Assembly: GCA_900771365.1 (NCBI GenBank)
Contig: CAAGNU010000249.1
Coordinates: 1-34,867 of the forward strand
Reading direction: 5' to 3'
DNA: 34,867 nt
Source of the DNA: Bacteroidales bacterium
Lineage (GTDB): Bacteria > Bacteroidota > Bacteroidia > Bacteroidales > P3
The notes below the pieces were generated by a model that was not told where the DNA came from, did not search any database, and saw only the letters and a program-made list of their open reading frames with translations. A program made the translations under genes and the position numbers. Below, in pieces: positions 15,374 through 22,768 of the stretch (within the stretch, counting starts at the first letter, position 1; every line of letters starts with the position of its first letter).

Positions 15374-15424
15374 AATGGTAAGTTTTAAATCAGGGCTTTC
15401 GCCTCCGATTTAAAACTTACCATT
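15374..15424 (-). terminator. Perfect 18-bp inverted repeat after the C69 dipeptidase gene
   Basis: Bases 15374-15391 (AATGGTAAGTTTTAAATC) and 15407-15424 are exact reverse complements with a 15-base loop. The repeat lies 12 bases past the dipeptidase stop. Confidence 0.75.
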
Positions 15425-15436
15425 CAACGTTATTTA

Positions 15437-17203
15437 TTAGAAAGTCTGTTTCACCACATTGCCGTGGTCCTCGACAATCATCTTGTAGTACCATTCGGGA
15501 TACTTGGGCTGTTCGGGGAACTGGGCGTTTCCGGTCTCGGTGCGGAGGAACTTGCCGTTGGCGTCGGTCTTCTTCACGTTGCCGTCGATGTATTTCACGA
15601 GGAGGAAGTGGTCGAGGTTGCTCCATTCGCGCATCATGCGGCTGGCCATGCGGTTGGAGAAGTCGTTGAGCTGATGGGTGAGCGCCTCATCATTCTCAGT
15701 CATATCTTTGGCACGCATGTCGAAACGCTCCACCTCGCTGATGAAGCGGCTCTCAAGGTCGCCCTGGACTTTCTGGAGGTCCTTGATCATATCGTTGTAG
15801 CGGCTATAGACGAAGTTGGTTACGCGGTTGAAGAGCCAGAAGGCTGCGGTCTCGGAGTAGGTGACCATGTCGCCGTTACCCTCGCGGAAGCACTCGGGGA
15901 TCTTGGTGATGCCGCAGTACATGGGGCAGTAGCAGGTGCTGTAGGTGTCGTCAACACCAAACCAGATGATGCCGCCCACCTTGTTGGGCAGCCAGCTGCG
16001 GCACTGAGCCACGAAGCTGAAGCCGGTCTGCTGGGTGGAGGTAGCACGCTCGTGGACATAGGCCTGGCCATCGACCTCGAAGTCCATAGGACGCCAGCGA
16101 TAGGGGCATTCGAAGGGACCTGCGCCTTTGTCCTTAGACATATCCATAGCGGTGCCCTCGTAGTGGTCGCGCATGAGGTTCATCACCTGATGGACATCCA
16201 CCTTGTTGTCGGGTCTGATCCAGAGGGGGAGACGCTCGGCGCTGGGGTCGCCCATAGCGTACTTCTCATATCTCTTCATATCTTTGTTCACGCGGTTGAA
16301 CATAGCATAGACGCGGGCGTCGCAGCCACGGATGCCGCTGAAGGTGAGGGGAGCGTAGGTGTCGGCGAAGCTGAAAGCCTCGTTGCTGCCGTTGAACCAG
16401 CCGCAGGCGCGGGCGTAGTTGATGACATCGGCACTATAGACGCATTCCACCTCGGGCTCATAGATGTAGTCGATATGGTTGCTGCTGATGACGGTGTGGA
16501 GGCCTTTGCCCTTGGCCTTGTTCCACTTAGCGGGTTCCTGGGGGAACTGGGTGATGCGGGCCTGGTTGGCGTGGCCGCTCACATAGCCATCGGGGATGCG
16601 GCGTGCAACCCACACAGCGCCGTGGGTATATTTATACTTCATCTTCTTGGCGATGTCGGCCTTCACGGGAGCGCCGCGCTTGCCGATGAGTTCGAGGATC
16701 CACACCTCGTTGGGGTCGCAGATAGAGAAGCTCTCGCCCTCGCTGCAATAGCCGTAGTCGGCCACCATCTTGGTCATCCAGTAGATGGCCTCGCGGGCGT
16801 TCTTAGCACGCTGCAGGGTGACGTAGATGAGCGAGCCGTAGTCGATGCCCTTCACCTCGTCCTTCCAGCACTCCTCGCGGCCGCCGTAGGTGGTCTCGCC
16901 GATAGCCAGCTGGCACTCATTCATGTTGCCCACCACGCTGTAGGTGTGGGCCACCTGGGGAATCTCGAACAGCTTGCGGCCGCTGTCCCAGTCAACGAGC
17001 ATAAACATGGTGCTTTCGGGATAGCTGGCAGCCTTGCGGTAATAGAGTTCGCCGTAGAGCGTGTGGCTGTCGGCAGCGTAAGTAATCATGGTGGAGCCAT
17101 CCTTAGTAGCACCCTTTGTAAAGAGGAAGTTGGTGCAAGCCATAGCAGCCGTACCGGCCATCATCATGGCAAACATCGTTCCCAATAATAGAAATTTCTT
17201 CAT
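15437..17203 (-). CDS. Secreted C69 family dipeptidase
   Basis: The 588-residue protein has a signal sequence (1-22, ending TAAMA) directly followed by CTNFLFTKGATKDGST. In peptidase family C69 (PepD-like N-terminal nucleophile hydrolases) this cysteine, Cys23 here, becomes the N-terminal nucleophile after processing. Other family features are TYAADSHTLYGEL (40-52), GNMNECQLAIGETTYGGRE (91-109) and ADYGYCSEGESFSICDP (149-165). The likely role is cleavage of dipeptides or small amides in the periplasm or outside the cell. It appears to be a single-gene unit with a strong stem-loop after it. No clear promoter box was seen in the 145 bases upstream. Confidence 0.93.
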   Translation of the reverse strand: MKKFLLLGTMFAMMMAGTAAMACTNFLFTKGATKDGSTMITYAADSHTLYGELYYRKAASYPESTMFMLVDWDSGRKLFEIPQVAHTYSVVGNMNECQLAIGETTYGGREECWKDEVKGIDYGSLIYVTLQRAKNAREAIYWMTKMVADYGYCSEGESFSICDPNEVWILELIGKRGAPVKADIAKKMKYKYTHGAVWVARRIPDGYVSGHANQARITQFPQEPAKWNKAKGKGLHTVISSNHIDYIYEPEVECVYSADVINYARACGWFNGSNEAFSFADTYAPLTFSGIRGCDARVYAMFNRVNKDMKRYEKYAMGDPSAERLPLWIRPDNKVDVHQVMNLMRDHYEGTAMDMSKDKGAGPFECPYRWRPMDFEVDGQAYVHERATSTQQTGFSFVAQCRSWLPNKVGGIIWFGVDDTYSTCYCPMYCGITKIPECFREGNGDMVTYSETAAFWLFNRVTNFVYSRYNDMIKDLQKVQGDLESRFISEVERFDMRAKDMTENDEALTHQLNDFSNRMASRMMREWSNLDHFLLVKYIDGNVKKTDANGKFLRTETGNAQFPEQPKYPEWYYKMIVEDHGNVVKQTF

Positions 17204-17348
17204 GGTAATATGTTTTTATTAATATAAATTCAATATACAACTCTCTACTAACGCAGCAACTTAAAAAAAATTGTGCATCTTTGCAAAAAAACTTATATCA
17301 TGCAGCTATGAGAGAAAATATATCAAGTATCGGGGCAGGGATGTGGTA

Positions 17349-17690
17349 TTACTCATCGCACAACAACTTTTCAACATCCTTTTGTAATAAAGGAATATGG
17401 CGAATCACCAAGCTCCACAAAAACTCGGGAGTGACACTGTCATATCCATGAATCACTCGGTTGCGAGTTGCTATTATGGCTTTGGCATTATTCAGCACAA
17501 TGGAGGAGTCGTATTTTAGCATTTGATTAATGGCTTCGCCCATTATTTCGACATTACGTTCGACAGCTCGTTGCCTGAGAATATCTTTTTCGAAGTCTTC
17601 AAAAATCTTAGGGCAGCCTTCAAAAAATGATTCTACTTCTTGGCAAGCAGTCAATACGTCCTCCAAATATTTCTTGCAATAGTCATCCAT
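17349..17690 (-). CDS. hepT: HepT-like ribonuclease toxin
   Basis: This 113-residue all-helical HepT/DUF86 protein carries the R-x4-H-x-Y motif as RNRVIHGY (Arg76, His81, Tyr83). In characterised systems it is an RNase toxin silenced when the partner nucleotidyltransferase AMPylates that tyrosine. Its ATG overlaps the end of the mntA-like gene by 8 bases, the classic two-gene arrangement with translational coupling. Composition is AT-rich compared with the neighbouring dipeptidase and threonine genes, suggesting acquisition. All key residues are present, so I take it as functional. Confidence 0.9.
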   Translation of the reverse strand: MDDYCKKYLEDVLTACQEVESFFEGCPKIFEDFEKDILRQRAVERNVEIMGEAINQMLKYDSSIVLNNAKAIIATRNRVIHGYDSVTPEFLWSLVIRHIPLLQKDVEKLLCDE

Positions 17691-17982
17691 AAATCACTTG
17701 TTTAGTTCTGTCGATATTTTTTCGGAGAATGGGGTTACGGATAGCCTTGTCCTCTAAAAGGTCGATTTCACGTCCCAAAAGCTGGCTAAGTGACGACTGC
17801 ATATCCAAGTAATTATCAACATATTCAGCAATATCTACTGCTCCAAAGTCAACCACAAAGTCAATATCACTTTCATCATTGAACCTATCTGTCAACACAG
17901 ATCCAAATACCGACAACTTTTTCACCTTGTGCTTTTGGCACAAAGCAAGAATCATCTCAATATTGCGTTCAATAATACTCAT
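17683..17982 (-). CDS. mntA: MntA-like nucleotidyltransferase antitoxin
   Basis: The 99-residue protein has GS at 27-28 (VFGSVLTDRF) and DESDIDFVV with Asp39 and Asp41, the minimal nucleotidyltransferase core that AMPylates HepT. The frame is open upstream to a TTG at 18039, but the ATG at 17982 gives the standard length and no odd N-terminal extension. It is followed in overlap by hepT. Three regularly spaced dyads lie 140-215 bases upstream and may be operator sites. Confidence 0.9.
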   Translation of the reverse strand: MSIIERNIEMILALCQKHKVKKLSVFGSVLTDRFNDESDIDFVVDFGAVDIAEYVDNYLDMQSSLSQLLGREIDLLEDKAIRNPILRKNIDRTKQVIYG

Positions 17983-18120
17983 GATGCCATCATAACGTAG
18001 TAATTCAAATAATATTGTGCATTTCACATTTTTCTTCAAATATTGACGGTTTCAGTTCTAAGAAGGGCGGTGGACTCTTTATTTTGTCAAAAGAGTTTAT
18101 CTCAAATTACACTTTTTTTG

Positions 18121-18199
18121 CTTTTACAAAAGTTTTTCTTCGATTATTTTCACTTTTGTAAAAGTGTTTTTAGTATGAATTTTCGCTTTTGTAGAAGTG
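18121..18199. promoter_or_regulatory. Three evenly spaced dyads upstream of mntA
   Basis: CTTTTACAAAAG (18121-18132), CACTTTTGTAAAAGTG (18151-18166) and CGCTTTTGTAGAAGTG (18184-18199) share a dyad core. Their centres are 32 and 33 bases apart, about three helical turns, as expected for cooperative protein binding on one DNA face. A weaker dyad (CTCTTT...AAAAGAG) lies near 18074-18095. Confidence 0.45.
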
Positions 18200-18222
18200 A
18201 ATTTGAAGTGTAGGAGGTGTGA

Positions 18223-18257
18223 AAAGCCCGTCCAACCGAAGTGGCTGGGCGGGCTTT
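18223..18257 (-). terminator. Stem-loop between the DUF1643-like gene and mntA
   Basis: AAAGCCCG (18223-18230) pairs with CGGGCTTT (18250-18257), with extra CCA/TGG pairing inside. On the minus strand it ends in CTTTTC, a modest U-tract. Confidence 0.65.
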
Positions 18258-18566
18258 ATGGGTGATGATTTGCAGTTTGAAAATATATTACAATTCGTTA
18301 TTTTTGAATGATTTATGCGGATTTCAGATTCTTATATTAAGTAGTGGCGGATTATAAACACTGCACAAGTGAGAGCAGAAACCAAACCAAGTTTGGATTA
18401 TGCCGGACATTGCAGAAGAGAGAGCAGAAGCCGAGCTTGCTCGGATTCTGCCGAACGCAAGCAATGTCACCGAAGGTAACGCAGACAATGTCAGCGAAAC
18501 TAATCCGCCACAACGTCCCATCCTTTAGAACATCTCCAAGAACGGGTAGGAGGACTATGCTATGTA
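18258..18566. other. Intergenic stretch with a repeat-like segment, no gene
   Basis: No supported gene. About 18340-18500 carries repetitive motifs (several GAGAGCAGAA and GCAGACAATGTC-like blocks) that look like a dispersed repeat or remnant. A 65-codon minus-strand frame across it has no recognisable domain and I do not call it. Confidence 0.4.
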
Positions 18567-19187
18567 CTATTTAAATAAATCGAAAAAGGCAACAAGCAAA
18601 TTATTCAAGTTTTTATCTCTCTGATAAGCTCTATTGACATAACCTGGGTGAGAAAACTTGTTTGCCTTGAAATCTGACAAATAAATAGGTGTCAATGATT
18701 TGTCGTATGCCTCAAAAATAGGTTCAGTAATCTCATTCAATTCATTTTTACCAACATTTCCCCATCCAAACCATACTGGTTTATCTTTAAAATATCTCGC
18801 TTCATTGAATAATATTGAGTTTTTAGCCTTCGTTATAGCATTGTAAAGATTAGCATCACGATAATAGAAACAATTGAAAAGTTGAATGACACCATCTAAT
18901 TTCTTGGACTTGCCAACGTACCAACCATTGAAGATTTTCTCAAGTTGGTTCATTGTAGAATCAGGAGTAAATTGTTTCCAAAGAGATTGTTCAAAAGATT
19001 CTTGGTGATTGTTCATATAGAAATCTTGAAGAAACTTCATGTCAGGATCTCCGATGGGTTTTGCACTACCAGGGTTGATAAGAACAGCACTCCCAATTAG
19101 TTGACTACTATTACCAAATTGTAGTAACGTTTTTCTACGGTACTCACAACCATCATTGTTCTTAAAATATTCAGCATATACTTTCAT
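18567..19187 (-). CDS. DUF1643-like protein, unknown function
   Basis: This 206-residue AT-rich gene lacks a signal peptide or membrane segment. The pattern LINPGSAKPIGDPD (36-49), LFNCFYYRD (103-111), WFGWGNVGK (139-147) and KFSHPGYVNR (about 177-186) resembles the DUF1643 layout (NPS...DPT, GWG, HP), a family of unknown biochemical role often seen in accessory regions. The resemblance is by eye and needs a profile search. Codon use (many AAA, AAT, TTT) differs from the GC-richer neighbours, suggesting horizontal acquisition. Confidence 0.65.
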   Translation of the reverse strand: MKVYAEYFKNNDGCEYRRKTLLQFGNSSQLIGSAVLINPGSAKPIGDPDMKFLQDFYMNNHQESFEQSLWKQFTPDSTMNQLEKIFNGWYVGKSKKLDGVIQLFNCFYYRDANLYNAITKAKNSILFNEARYFKDKPVWFGWGNVGKNELNEITEPIFEAYDKSLTPIYLSDFKANKFSHPGYVNRAYQRDKNLNNLLVAFFDLFK

Positions 19188-19402
19188 AGTGTTTCCCTAA
19201 TACGTGACGGGCGCAACTATTGTTTCCATCTTGGCTCGGGGGTGGAGAATGTATAAAAAGAAAGTGGAGCCCTCCATTACTTACCATATTTCCACTAGTA
19301 GGGCTGGACTTCCCGAAATCTAAAATAAGGTCTTTAACGAAACGCCCCACAATGGATGTATCGCAAAAAAAATATACGAATACAAACAAAGTGAGTTCAT
19401 CG
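19188..19402. other. Noncoding or remnant stretch upstream of the DUF1643-like gene
   Basis: A minus-strand frame (to 19389, starting with a non-ATG codon) reads RFVKDLILDFGKSSPTSG and HFLFIHSPPPSQDG and overlaps the start of the next gene. I do not recognise it, and it looks like a decayed fragment. Nothing else is supported here. Confidence 0.35.
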
Positions 19403-19504
19403 CTAGACTTTATCCCTAGATTGTAAAATGTCCAGTTTTACTAGTGCGGAATAAAGCGTATAATGCGCTTTCTCAATTAATTGCGATGCCTTTTCTCTTG
19501 GCAT
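19403..19504 (-). CDS. Possible 33-residue leaderless peptide, or structured small RNA
   Basis: An ATG at 19504 opens a short frame MPREKASQLIEKAHYTLYSA... ending with TAG. It begins about nine bases after a strong promoter (19513-19544), so it would be nearly leaderless. The same RNA begins with the hairpin CGATGCC/GGCATCG and continues with AAAGCG/CGCTTT, so the transcript could equally be a noncoding structured RNA. No family is recognised. Confidence 0.3.
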   Translation of the reverse strand: MPREKASQLIEKAHYTLYSALVKLDILQSRDKV

Positions 19505-19512
19505 CGTGAAAG

Positions 19513-19544
19513 CAAAGGTACGAAGATATTTTGAATTGTGCAAA
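19513..19544 (-). promoter_or_regulatory. Strong Bacteroidetes promoter with no conventional gene behind it
   Basis: On the minus strand: TTTG (19541-19544), a 20-base spacer, then TACCTTTG (19513-19520). It fits the consensus well and points toward the 33-residue frame and the AT-rich islet. Confidence 0.75.
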
Positions 19545-19593
19545 TTATTTTTGTTATGGCATTGGGGAAAGGGAGGCTTTTTATAAAAAACAA

Positions 19594-19628
19594 AAGGAAG
19601 CCCAGCGATTAATTTGCTGGGCTTCCTT
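19594..19628 (-). terminator. Rho-independent terminator of tdh
   Basis: GGAAGCCCAGC (19596-19606) pairs with GCTGGGCTTCC (19616-19626), extended by AA/TT. On the minus strand a TTTTGTTTTTT tract follows. Confidence 0.9.
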
Positions 19629-19654
19629 CCTGTGTGATGCAATCTTATTGGGGA

Positions 19655-20602
19655 TTACAAGAGTTTCTTCTTGAGGTTCTCGATCATATCGACGGTCATC
19701 TTGTCGAGGTCGTAGTTGGGTTTCCAGCCCCACTCGTTGCGGGCGCAGGAGTCGTCCATCTTGTTGGGCCAGGAGTCGGCGATCTTCTGACGGATGGGGT
19801 CGAACTTGTATTCCATCTCGAAGTTGGGATAGTACTTCTTGATAGCGTTGAAGATGATTTCGGGGTCGAAGCTCATAGCCGTGACGTTGAAGCTGTTGCG
19901 GTGGATGAACTTGCTGGGGTCAGCTTCCATGATGTCGATCATGGCCTTCTGAGCGTCGGGCATATACATCATGTCCATGTAGGTGCCTTTTGCGATGGGG
20001 CAGACGAACTTCTCGCCTTTGACGGCTGCGTAGTAGATTTCGACAGCGTAGTCCGTGGTGCCGCCGCCGGGGAGGGTGAGGTGGCTGATGAGGCCGGGGA
20101 AGCGGACGGAACGGGTATCCACGCCGAAGCGGGTGAAGTAGTAGTCGCTCAGCAGTTCGCCGGTAACCTTGGTGACGCCGTAGATGGTGTTAGGACGCTG
20201 GATGGTGTCCTGCGGGGTGTTGTCGCGGGGGGTGGAGGCGCCGAAGGCTCCGATGCTGGAGGGGGTGAAGACGGCGCAGCCGAAGAGGCGAGCCACCTCG
20301 AGGCAGTTGACGAGGGAGCCGATGCCGACGTTCCAGCCGAGCATGGGGTTGAGCTCAGCGGTAGCGCTGAGGATGGCGGCGAGGTTGTAGATGGTGTCGA
20401 TGTTGTATTTCTTCACAGCTTCGGCAATCTGCATAATCTGGGTGGAGTCGATGCGCTCGATGGGGCCGCGCTCGTAGTCGGCACCTTTGAGGGGACGGAG
20501 GTCGGAGCAGACGACGTGGTCGTCGCCGTAGATATCACGCAGGTTGCGTGTGAGTTCGGAGCCGATCTGTCCGCCGGCACCTACGATAAGAATATTTTTC
20601 AT
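19655..20602 (-). CDS. tdh: L-threonine 3-dehydrogenase, short-chain (SDR) type
   Basis: The 315-residue NAD-dependent enzyme of the extended SDR/epimerase fold oxidises L-threonine to 2-amino-3-ketobutyrate. The nucleotide site is VGAGGQIGSE (7-16); the catalytic residues are Ser116 (PSSIGAFG), Tyr141 and Lys145 (YGVTK). The pairing with kbl upstream on the same strand identifies the substrate better than the sequence alone. I chose the ATG at 20602; a longer frame to 20680 would translate a palindromic repeat and is rejected. A strong terminator follows. Confidence 0.93.
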   Translation of the reverse strand: MKNILIVGAGGQIGSELTRNLRDIYGDDHVVCSDLRPLKGADYERGPIERIDSTQIMQIAEAVKKYNIDTIYNLAAILSATAELNPMLGWNVGIGSLVNCLEVARLFGCAVFTPSSIGAFGASTPRDNTPQDTIQRPNTIYGVTKVTGELLSDYYFTRFGVDTRSVRFPGLISHLTLPGGGTTDYAVEIYYAAVKGEKFVCPIAKGTYMDMMYMPDAQKAMIDIMEADPSKFIHRNSFNVTAMSFDPEIIFNAIKKYYPNFEMEYKFDPIRQKIADSWPNKMDDSCARNEWGWKPNYDLDKMTVDMIENLKKKLL

Positions 20603-20617
20603 TTTATGTGATTTTGA

Positions 20618-20694
20618 GTGACCTGTGACCTGTGAACAGTGACCTGACGATACAAAATCATTTGCCAGATCACTGTTCACCGTTCACAGATCAC
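20618..20694. repeat. Palindromic repeat family B between kbl and tdh
   Basis: Imperfect inverted repeat with 29-base arms (20618-20646 and 20666-20694), built of GTGACCTGTGA and TTCACAGATCAC blocks. It belongs to the same family as the in-frame inserts in GH106 and would lie in the kbl-tdh transcript. Confidence 0.8.
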
Positions 20695-20703
20695 AATTAT
20701 ACA

Positions 20704-21885
20704 TTATCCTTCGATTTCTTTGCGGACTTTCTTGAAGGCCTCGATGCACTGGTCGAGGTGGCTGTGCTCGTGGGCGGCGCTGATCTGGACGCGGATACGT
20801 GCCTGGCCCTTGGGGACGACGGGGTAGTAGAAGCCCGTGACGAAGATGCCTTCTTCCTGCATCTTGGCAGCATACTGCTGGCTCTTGGCGGCGTCGTAGA
20901 TCATGACGGCGCAGATGGCGCTCTCAGAGGGTTTGCAGTCGAAGCCCTCTTCCTTCATGCGGCGGAGGAAGTAGTCGGTGTTCTCGTGGAGCTTGTCCTG
21001 AAGGGCGTTGGTCTCGCTCATGAGGTCGAACATGCGGATGCCTGCGCCGACGAGGCCGGGAGCCATGGAGTTGGAGAAGAGGTAGGGACGGCTGCGCTGA
21101 CGGAGCATGTCGATGATCTCCTTGCGGCCGGTGGTGAAGCCACCCATTGCGCCGCCGAAAGCCTTGCCGAGGGTGCCGGTGAGGATTTCGATCTTGCCAC
21201 GGAGGTTGTAGCGTTCGGTCACGCCGCGGCCGGTCTTGCCGACAACGCCGGCGCTGTGGCTCTCGTCAACCATGACCATAGCATCGTATTTCTGAGCGAG
21301 TTCGTAGATCTTGTCGAGGGGGCAGACGTTGCCGTCCATGGAGAAGACGCCGTCGGTCACGATGATGCGGAAACGGTTCTTCTGAGCCTCCTGGAGCTGT
21401 TTTTCGAGGTCGGCCATGTCGGCGTTGGCGTAGCGGTAGCGCTGAGCCTTGCAGAGACGGACGCCGTCGATGATGGAAGCGTGGTTCAGGGCGTCGCTGA
21501 TGATAGCGTCCTCTTCGGTCAGGAGGGGTTCGAAAACACCGCCGTTAGCGTCGAAGCAGGCAGCGTAGAGGATGGTGTCCTCAGTGCCGAAGAACTCGGC
21601 AATCTTCTTCTCGAGCTGTTTGTGGAGGTCCTGGCAGCCGCAGATGAAGCGGACCGAGGCCATGCCGTAGCCGCGGGCATCCATAGCCTCTTTGGCAGCT
21701 TTGATGAGCTCGGGGTTGTTGGCGAGGCCGAGGTAGTTGTTGGCGCAGAAGTTGAGGCACTTCTTGCCGCCTACCATGATTTCGGCGCCCTGGGCGCTTT
21801 CGATGATGCGTTCATGCTTGTAAAGACCGGCAGCTTCGATGTCAGCCAGCTCTTTCTGGAGGTGTTCTTGAAACTTAGTATACAT
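20704..21885 (-). CDS. kbl: 2-amino-3-ketobutyrate CoA ligase (glycine C-acetyltransferase)
   Basis: The 393-residue PLP enzyme of the alpha-oxoamine synthase family splits 2-amino-3-ketobutyrate with CoA into glycine and acetyl-CoA. Signatures are NNYLGLANNPE (49-59), TDGVFSMDGN (177-186), VDESHSAG (206-213) and TGTLGKAFGG (236-245), with Lys241 as the PLP Schiff-base lysine. Length and motifs are complete. It sits 101 bases upstream of tdh, forming the threonine degradation pair; the gap holds a palindromic repeat. A TAACTTTG box lies at 21930-21937. Confidence 0.96.
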   Translation of the reverse strand: MYTKFQEHLQKELADIEAAGLYKHERIIESAQGAEIMVGGKKCLNFCANNYLGLANNPELIKAAKEAMDARGYGMASVRFICGCQDLHKQLEKKIAEFFGTEDTILYAACFDANGGVFEPLLTEEDAIISDALNHASIIDGVRLCKAQRYRYANADMADLEKQLQEAQKNRFRIIVTDGVFSMDGNVCPLDKIYELAQKYDAMVMVDESHSAGVVGKTGRGVTERYNLRGKIEILTGTLGKAFGGAMGGFTTGRKEIIDMLRQRSRPYLFSNSMAPGLVGAGIRMFDLMSETNALQDKLHENTDYFLRRMKEEGFDCKPSESAICAVMIYDAAKSQQYAAKMQEEGIFVTGFYYPVVPKGQARIRVQISAAHEHSHLDQCIEAFKKVRKEIEG

Positions 21886-21929
21886 AATTTCAGTGTTTTA
21901 TGTTTATTTTTATTTTTTCTTCTAGCCTA

Positions 21930-21937
21930 CAAAGTTA
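21930..21937 (-). promoter_or_regulatory. Bacteroidetes -7 box for kbl-tdh
   Basis: Minus-strand TAACTTTG matches TAnnTTTG, 44 bases upstream of the kbl ATG. The -33 element is not clear. Confidence 0.55.
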
Positions 21938-22168
21938 CAATTTTTTATTTAAATAGAAGAAAATACTTTATAAAAATTTCATTTTCCTTAGAAAAATGGC
22001 TTTCCCAAGATGCTCTATCATATTGTGTAGCAATATGTAATCTGCCCTTCAGAAAAATCACGGCTCCCCACACAATTTTTTCCTCACAAAATGATGCCAA
22101 AAAGGTGCTTCTGGGTCCCTGGAAACCCTTCGTCCAACTTCCGCCCAAGCTCCGCCCTACCTTCGCCG

Positions 22169-22248
22169 TAGCTCCGAGGTAGCTCCGAGGTAGGTCCGAC
22201 AAAAGGGCGAAGAAGCCTCGGACCTACCCCGGAGCTACTTCGGAGCTA
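22169..22248. repeat. Long inverted repeat of GTAGCTCCGAG units
   Basis: Arms 22169-22199 and 22218-22248 (31 bases) match as reverse complements with two mismatches around an 18-base loop. Each arm contains tandem TAGCTCCGAGG-type units. The same core recurs near 11714-11735 and, degenerately, at 15170-15215, so it is a dispersed intergenic repeat. No gene is seen from 21938 to 22412. Confidence 0.8.
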
Positions 22249-22412
22249 TGGTGGAGGAAGGCCGCATCCACCCCCTCTCAGAGGACTTTTCTTAGCGGAA
22301 AAAGGGTGAGAAAAAAGTGCCGATTTTTTGGAAAACATGAGTCTTAAAAAGGCATTTTCGAGGCTTGGATGAAAAAATATTACGCTGATATTCAAGTAAA
22401 AGAAAAAAAAAT

Positions 22413-22443
22413 TTTGTCAGTTCAAAAAAAGGTTGTACCTTTG
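22413..22443 (+). promoter_or_regulatory. Promoter of the tRNA-Ala genes
   Basis: TTTG (22413-22416), a 19-base spacer, then TACCTTTG (22436-22443), placed 25 bases before the first tRNA. Confidence 0.85.
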
Positions 22444-22467
22444 CACCCGATTTCGAGAGAGAATCAT

Positions 22468-22544
22468 GGGGTATTAGCTCAGGTGGCTAGAGCGTTTGAC
22501 TGGCAGTCAAAAGGTCATCGGTTCGACTCCGATATACTCCACCA
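22468..22544 (+). tRNA. tRNA-Ala (GGC), CCA encoded
   Basis: The cloverleaf is complete: acceptor GGGGTAT/ATACTCC with the G3-U70 wobble that marks alanine tRNAs, D stem GCTC/GAGC, anticodon stem TTTGA/TCAAA with loop CTGGCAG (anticodon GGC), and T arm ATCGG-TTCGACT-CCGAT. The discriminator A is followed by an encoded CCA (22542-22544). Confidence 0.95.
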
Positions 22545-22546
22545 AG

Positions 22547-22574
22547 AAGGCCGTTACGAGACGGCCTTTTTTTT
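22547..22574 (+). terminator. Rho-independent terminator between the two tRNA genes
   Basis: AAGGCCGT (22547-22554) pairs with ACGGCCTT (22561-22568) and ends in an eight-T tract. The second tRNA therefore depends on read-through or its own weak promoter, which I could not identify. Confidence 0.85.
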
Positions 22575-22579
22575 AATCT

Positions 22580-22652
22580 GGGGTATTAGCTCATCTGGTA
22601 GAGCATTTGGTTCGCAATCAAAAGGTAATCGGTTCGAGTCCGATATACTCCA
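22580..22652 (+). tRNA. tRNA-Ala (CGC)
   Basis: The acceptor stem is the same as in the upstream tRNA, including the G3-U70 wobble. The anticodon arm is TTTGG-TTCGCAA-TCAAA, with anticodon CGC. The T arm is ATCGG-TTCGAGT-CCGAT. CCA is not encoded after the discriminator A (CAA follows). Confidence 0.92.
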
Positions 22653-22768
22653 CAACCTCTTCCAAACCCACAAAAGTGGGGACTTTTGTGGAACGCCTGT
22701 CGGCGTGAGCCCGCGGAGGGGCTCTTCTCCGCTGCGCTATCGAAGAGGTTCACAGAACCTCTTCTTCA

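Noticed and set aside
15464..17188. Plus-strand open frame of 574 codons opposite the C69 dipeptidase
   Set aside because: Antisense shadow; the minus-strand protein has signal peptide, catalytic cysteine and family motifs.
17308..17450. Plus-strand short frame starting ATGAGAGAAAAT near a CATCTTTG box
   Set aside because: The box does not match TAnnTTTG, and the frame runs antisense into hepT without a recognisable product.
20603..20680. N-terminal extension of tdh
   Set aside because: These 26 residues translate a palindromic repeat, and the Rossmann motif starts directly at the ATG at 20602.
20632..22182. Plus-strand open frame of 516 codons opposite kbl
   Set aside because: Antisense shadow of kbl; it starts inside a palindromic repeat and lacks any domain.
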